A stretch of 64,000 bases of DNA from Blastobasis lacticolella (taxonomy: Eukaryota; Arthropoda; Insecta; Lepidoptera; Blastobasidae): assembly GCA_905147135.1 (NCBI GenBank), contig LR990044.1:11040122-11104121 (forward strand), in the 5' to 3' direction. Position numbers and translations under genes: made by a program. This document shows positions 58,303-64,000 of the stretch, in pieces (position 1 is the first letter of the stretch; every line of letters begins with the position of its first letter). A model generated the notes under the pieces. It had not been told where the DNA came from and did no database searches. It saw only the letters and a list, made by a program, of their open reading frames with translations.

Positions 58303-61300
58303 TCAGTGAAATCACACTGAATTAGAATAATTTTCCTTCACTGCTGTTTCCAGTGAAATATTAATTTCGCTGAGTCACGCAGTAAACAGCTGATGTGTTT
58401 GTAAACAAACCGATTCTCGGTCGCATGCCGCGGTTTTTCCTTTTCCTCGTAAAATGTAAGTGGTTTTAATTAATGAGTTGATTCGAGGAAGGATAGCGAT
58501 ATGCTAAGTCATTTATTTTAAATCGTAGTTTGTTTTGAGACGTTGTGAAGAGATAGTGAAAGTGTAGGTATTTAATTTGGTGACTCTTTTTGAAGTACCT
58601 GCTGCCACATTCCATAGTTAGTACAGTCTAGCTAGAAGATAAATTTATATTCTTATCGTTCGAGAAAATTAATCCCAAAATCCAATCACAGATTTAATTT
58701 TACCGACACCGAGTCAATGAGAACCTCTATTGACTCTATTGACGAATAAAAAAAACTCAAGTTGAAACCAATGGCCGTGTTCCTACACAGCCCAACACGA
58801 TTTTTAAATAGAATAAAAAATATTTAACAAATACATATAAAAATACATGCATAGGTGCAACTAATTCCTGTAAATGAAGATTAGGGGGAACAACGAAAAT
58901 TCGAAATTAGCTTCCTTATTTCAATTCAAAGTTTGTACATATTTGAAAAACACATGATGAAATGAAAGAGTTATTCTTATTCTTTCATACCTACTGAATC
59001 GTGCGTTTGTAAATACTTGCCCACATTGAATTGAAATTGTTTAGTTTTGTGCAACTAAAACCCTTTCTTTCCCCTTCGAATACTTCAAACACAATTTTAA
59101 GTAGTGTACTACGTACATAAAACGCAACACAACACCAACTTAAATAGGAAAAGCAGTAGGAACATAAAGTCCTCCCTTTACGTAACTTACGTAATAGAAT
59201 AAACAAACACAGCCCCAATAATCGCGTCGGTTAATCAAATGTTCTACGTAATTCGTGTTGCATCCGTTAATGTAGAGGCGAATATATTCTAGTGGAGTTC
59301 GGCAACAAAGGCTGGGGCTCACCTACTAACCTACTTAAACGTGTCGACGCACAGTCGTGAATTGTCAGTGTTGTTAGTTATACCTCAGTGCGGCAGGGTC
59401 GGGAGAACGAAAGAGTATCCCATACTGTTCCGCTTTGAAACAGTGGAAGATTCCACTTTGAAACAGAGAATTTGTTTTTCAGATTTTTGAGAATTGAGAA
59501 TCGAATAGAATTTATTGGGGCAGTAGGTAACCTGTAAGTGTACTATGGGTGGGGTATTTTAAGTATGTAACGAATGTCTAATAAAATATAAAATCTGTCC
59601 AGACTGACTTGTCATATTTGGTTATGGAAATTATGTATTTAAATGGATTATATGCATCAGTGTTCGTTGAAATTCTCATGATTAATACGGCAAGTCATGA
59701 TTTTGGGTTTTGTTTGTTCACCAAACAAGACAAGTCGGTCTGGACAGATCATACTAAGTACCTACCTACCTACATTGGGCTCTTCAAGTATTGGGTGTTT
59801 GAATTCAATAAAATCAAATTAAGTAAATGAAATTCGAGAGAAGGGCTTTTTCCGGTGTGTACAGAGAATTACAATCCCTTGGGGGGTAGGAGGTAATTCA
59901 ATACAAAAAGGATCTGGATCACTTAAGGATACGTCCAGGGGCCAGTTTCAAACCGTACGCCTCGTCCTGCGGTTTTTAACGGGAACAATTTTTTAAATTA
60001 CATTTTCAATAACGAAAACGCAAGCTGCGGACGCGGACGACCGCGCGGACGGGCCTTTGCCCGCCGCGCGCACCTCGTACGAATTTCATCGTACGAAACA
60101 ATTGAAAACGTATAGTACGCTTTTGCGCCCTTTGAAAGAGTCAAGGTTCAAATACAAACAAATGAGGTAGGGAGGGGTAAAGTAGGTGTATGCGAACGAA
60201 GTCGCATCGGGTATACTAGTAAAATAGAATACCTAAATAGAAGAAAACGCCATTCCTAATTTTCGTGATAGTCCGTTTACACCTATCCGTGGACCCGTCG
60301 ACCAATTTAACAGCTCCGATCTAACACCACCACCTTCGATGAAAATAAGTTTCACATGACTAACACTAATGTAAGCAACTATCTTACAAATGAGAAGTTT
60401 ATGCAGTCCCAAAGTACCCGGAAGTGTTGCCACCCCTGCCAATGTTCGTGTTCCATTACCTATCTTACAGTTAGGTACCTAATGGTGGCAGTATTGGCAT
60501 TTGGCAGTATTGGTATTGACTATTGGCCTATGTCATTCCTTTGAGATCGTCCGTCTCTGTCACTCTGTTTATATAAATGTAGTTTATACCCAACAGCCAT
60601 GAATTCGCTATCCGGAGTCCAATCAGGATTATTAATTTGACTTCCTGAGTGATTGGGGTACGGAATATGGACCATACCGGATTGCTCATAACGTATAATA
60701 TTTTACAGGGAAAATATTTGATTGTCTTTATACGTATAAAAAATAGAGGGAGCCACTGACTCGTAAACATAAGCTCCGTATTCAAATTGTATTTAAAAAT
60801 GGATTTCTTTTCAGGTATTATCTTATTACTAGAATCATCATTCTGTGACTGATGTGAAAACTGTGATCAACCAAATCAGAGAACATTTAGTGAAGAATGG
60901 AAGATAAAAATCTAAGGCACTGATTACTCAAGGTTGATTGTTTTCATTATTAACGAAAGTAAAATAATAAGGCAATCAATTCATATAACCAATAAATATA
61001 ATTTTGCTAAAATTATAACTCGATAACGAATTTGTATTGCAAATTAAATACCGTCAAACGGTTGCAGGTGGAAAGATATGATAAAGTGTTTACTTACTTT
61101 TTTTTTGCGCTAAAATACGTGGGCCGTCACTACAATAACTACAGCTCATTCACTGCAGTATTTGATTAGGCTTTTTAGCCTGAGAAGATCACTTCGAGCA
61201 TTTTTGGATTATTTTGAAGGATACAAGTACCTTCTAAAAACATGTTGTTTGAAAATTTATCGAAAGAAACGAAGCGAGATGCGCATACGTCGGTCGGGCA

Positions 61301-62594
61301 TTGTTGACAGCGCTGACTTGACACCGTATGTCAAAACAAATCAAATCAACGTTTCATTTTATGCAGTCTCCGATGGAGCTGCTCTTTTTAGCGCAATTTT
61401 TGCGACATGGAATTTTAACTTACTTTTAATTCCGATTTTCACCTACCCTACAGGATTTTTTTATACTGATTTATTATTATGATTTTTATTTGTAAAGTTA
61501 CCCGGCAATCAGTGTTCAAGGTATCGATTACACCTTTGCTTAATCCAGCAACCTAAGTCATCAGAGAGCAAATAAAAAAGGAATGTATATTGCAGGATAA
61601 GGTCTAGTATTACTTATATATTTTACGCGCTACTTAATATTATAAAGACTACAAGTTTGTTCGTAGCGGGGTTCAAAACCACTAAACCGATATCGAAAAT
61701 TCTTTTACTAACAGGAACTATAACAGGTACACTACCGTCGAAGGAAAAAAGAAGATAGATTATCTTCATTGGGAGGCACGTAACCGCTGTTGCGCAACGG
61801 CTGCATAACAGTTCATTAGTTCCAATGCGCCCGCGCATGCCCACTGAGACTAAGAAATTACAATGCCACCAAGTAGACAAAATCAGAACTAATAGCAGAC
61901 GCAGCACTAGTAAATGTAATTTCAATCGCTAGCGCCGCCGTCTCTTGAACAGATAAGTTGGTTAGTGTTCCTTAGTTTAATGTTGTGCGCCGTGCAATTG
62001 TAGCTGAAGGCAAAAATATAGCGATGATGTAAATTAGAGTACCTACCTATGTTAGATGGAAGAAATCTGACCGTTGTTTAACGGACGAAAACTATTTGCA
62101 TAATTTGACCAAACTTTCCTCTTTATGATATTAGTACCGATATGTCGTTGTAAAATGATTCACAAACAACACGTCAAAACACTTTTATTTATAAACCCTT
62201 AATGAACGTTTTGATGAATCAGCTAATTAGAGAGGGATGACGAAATGCTAAAATTTTTTACAAAAGTGAAAGTGTTCGTTTGTCATTCCTTCACGTCACA
62301 ACTAAGTAGTTTAGCGGACGGAACAGTACCCAGGATTATACTTTTTGATACAAGTGTGGTAAAAAATTTGAGAAAAATTGTTTATTTTAGAGGCAACGGT
62401 ATTGTAGGGCAAATTAATTTACGTATAAGCGAGCGTATCAAAATCCTAAACCTGTTCATATTAACACTACAACAATACAACGAAATTAACATAAAACAAA
62501 GCCATTAAGGCTATCCGCTCGATGGAATCACAAACCAGTTTAACGCAACGTGTGCTAACGACGACAAAATGCCAGAGTTACCTCTATAGCTAAC
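58303..62594. other. Unannotated DNA upstream
   Basis: Only the Helitron-type end at 60160 is recognised. A GC-rich patch at 60010-60080 is too short to judge. 62791-63480 holds nothing clear except a 24-nt segment near 63250 between weak splice sites on the minus strand. Confidence 0.45.
60160..60220 (+). mobile_element. Helitron-type (family D) terminal 60 bp
   Basis: Only the end is present: GGGGTAAAGTAGGTG, hairpin TGCGAACGAAGTCGCA and CTAG followed by T. The stem's outer pair is T-A instead of C-G, a paired change. Confidence 0.7.
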
Positions 62595-62790
62595 AATGCC
62601 CATATCGAGAGTCTAATAGACTACCTGGAGAGGTTTTTCAGGGGAGTACAACACGGAGTTCTTCAAGAAAGGGGTGAAAAGGTTTTTACGAGGTCGGCAA
62701 CGCTCCTGGTATTGCAAACGTCTATAGGCTGCAGAGACTGCTATCCATCAGGCAGGCCGTAAGTTATTTGCCAGCTTAGTGGTAAAAAAA
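62595..62790 (+). mobile_element. Family C second subtype
   Basis: ACCTGGAGAGGTTTTTCAGG, ACGGAGTTCTTCAAGAAAGG, GAGGTCGGCAACGCTCC, then CCATCAGGCAGGCC and an A-run: the reverse complement order of the 9.9 kb copy. Confidence 0.75.
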
Positions 62791-63480
62791 ACTTGGAAGG
62801 TATCACCGAGGTAGGAATTCCGGAAGCATCGATCACAGGCGAGCTATCGCGCCCCCACATCGCGATTTCTGCCACTTTTGAGCTTCACATGCAATGCTAC
62901 AGCATTCCATTGGAAAGGCAACAAATACGAGAGGCCGGTGCAAAAAACGGCGCTTTCGCTCACAGCGCTGTTCTTTTTTAGATTTTAGTTCCACGGGGAT
63001 TTGGAATGGTAAAACACGTTACGGTTTACGCTTTACAGGCGAGGATATAATTGAGTGACTATTACTTTTTTGTGATGTTTAGGGAATGGATTTGTTTCGA
63101 GAGGAAAAGTCAAGCAAAAGCAACTTCGTAGTTTCTATATCTACGTGTAATAGAAAACTAGGACAGAACTCAGTGTATAGATACAATCGAATTTTCTCGG
63201 ATTTTCTAAGTCAGAAGAAAAAGCACTTCATTTAACTTTTACCTGCCGGTCGATCCTCGACAATATCTGTAAGAGCAACGATATAATGTGACAGATCGTG
63301 GTAAAGTTGTCATAGCAACGCGCAAATTTCTATTGAAATGTTGTAATGATCCGACAGCAAATCCTTCATTTCATCGTTTCAATCAAGGGTGTTTCTTATA
63401 GAATCACAATCTTGGTTTAGTGCGGACAAACGCTAATGGTACTTAGTACAATACCTAAGTGAACTATAGGCACATGTATC

Positions 63481-63924
63481 ATCATCGCCTTGGCGTTAAT
63501 GTCCCGGTTGTGCTCTCGCACACGAGGGCCCGGGGACCGCCTTTACAATCCAGGATTCGGCAGATCAGGAAAATACAATGGAACAACTGCCATCTGATCT
63601 CCGTGGCCCAGTTAACAGGGGAACCTGACCAGTTTGGATTGTGGTTACACATTTAGTCGCCTGAATGAACATGCAGGTTCCATCACGATGTTTCCCTCGC
63701 CATAAGGGCGTCGGTTTTTCAACTAATGTCCACAACTCAGTTAAGAATGGAATTCTAACCCGGTACCTCTTGCTTACGAGTGGGATATTGTAACCTCTTA
63801 GCAAGAGTATCGGTTAGTGTACAATTAGGTAATGTTACATTGCCCAGAAAAAGTAATTGATGAGGATCTAACTCGGTACCTCTCACTTTCGAGTCGGACA
63901 ACCATTAGGCTACCGACGCCCTGG
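63481..63924 (-). mobile_element. SINE family A with tandemly duplicated tRNA head
   Basis: A tail, body and diverged head run from 63481 to about 63805. A second head with its own box-B-like sequence (complement of AGGATCTAACTCGGTACC) follows, ending at CTACCGACGCC. Two heads in series suggest either insertion of one copy next to another or a dimeric master. Confidence 0.75.
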
Positions 63925-64000
63925 AGTATAAATGAATATTGCCATAATAATCAATTCAAGGTTCACGCTTGTATAAGGAATCGTCTGCTGGAAAGAGTGG

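Noticed and set aside
63241..63290. 24-nt exon on the minus strand
   Set aside because: Acceptor is fair but the donor (GTAAAAG) is weak and nothing links it to a gene.
1..64000. CRISPR array, operon or prophage
   Set aside because: No regularly spaced repeats, no bacterial gene density; splice sites, SINEs and LINEs show a eukaryotic nuclear genome.

Overview
The window reads as insect nuclear DNA, most likely from a moth or butterfly. It is AT-rich and almost free of long open frames. It is dense with short interspersed repeats of types I know from lepidopteran genomes: tRNA-headed SINEs, RTE-like LINE fragments with (GATGAT)n tails, poly-A/AATAAA LINE tails and Helitron-type ends. There is no sign of a bacterial or organellar origin.

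The only well supported gene lies on the minus strand. A single very large exon (40404-43193) opens with an untranslated stretch behind a good splice acceptor. It starts translation at 43127 and runs 908 codons to a consensus donor. Two further exons, 38911-39016 and 23839-23925, have consensus splice sites and join in exactly matching phase. The protein is a lysine/serine-rich, probably nuclear, disordered protein with a duplicated MASLN motif. I suspect an insect chromatin protein of the winged-eye type, but no diagnostic domain is inside the window. Both ends are missing: the 5' exon(s) lie above 43194 and the 3' exons below 23839, probably beyond position 1. Most of the window is therefore intron of this gene or its upstream flank. 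A zero-length acceptor/donor junction at 2538/2539, followed by a second donor 63 nt on, looks like a recursive-splicing point in the last long intron.

Region by region: 1-23838 is intron with many repeats, including two inverted-repeat elements, one RT remnant of a second LINE type and a possible recursive splice site. 23839-43193 holds the three exons and two introns, with a candidate 35-nt extra exon at 36620. 43194-64000 is 5' intron or intergenic DNA, with fewer repeats and a GC-richer, repeat-free, CRE-rich block around 51.7-53.7 kb that may be regulatory.

The repeats fall into families I call A (tRNA-derived SINE, about 340 bp), B (tRNA-Gly-like SINE, about 270 bp), C (short LINE-end-like repeat ending in an A-run), D (Helitron-type 3' ends), E (RTE-like reverse transcriptase ends), G (repeat with a foldback) and H (about 300 bp repeat ending in GATGAT). 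Several are nested, which gives a relative order of insertion, and several carry perfect target-site duplications.
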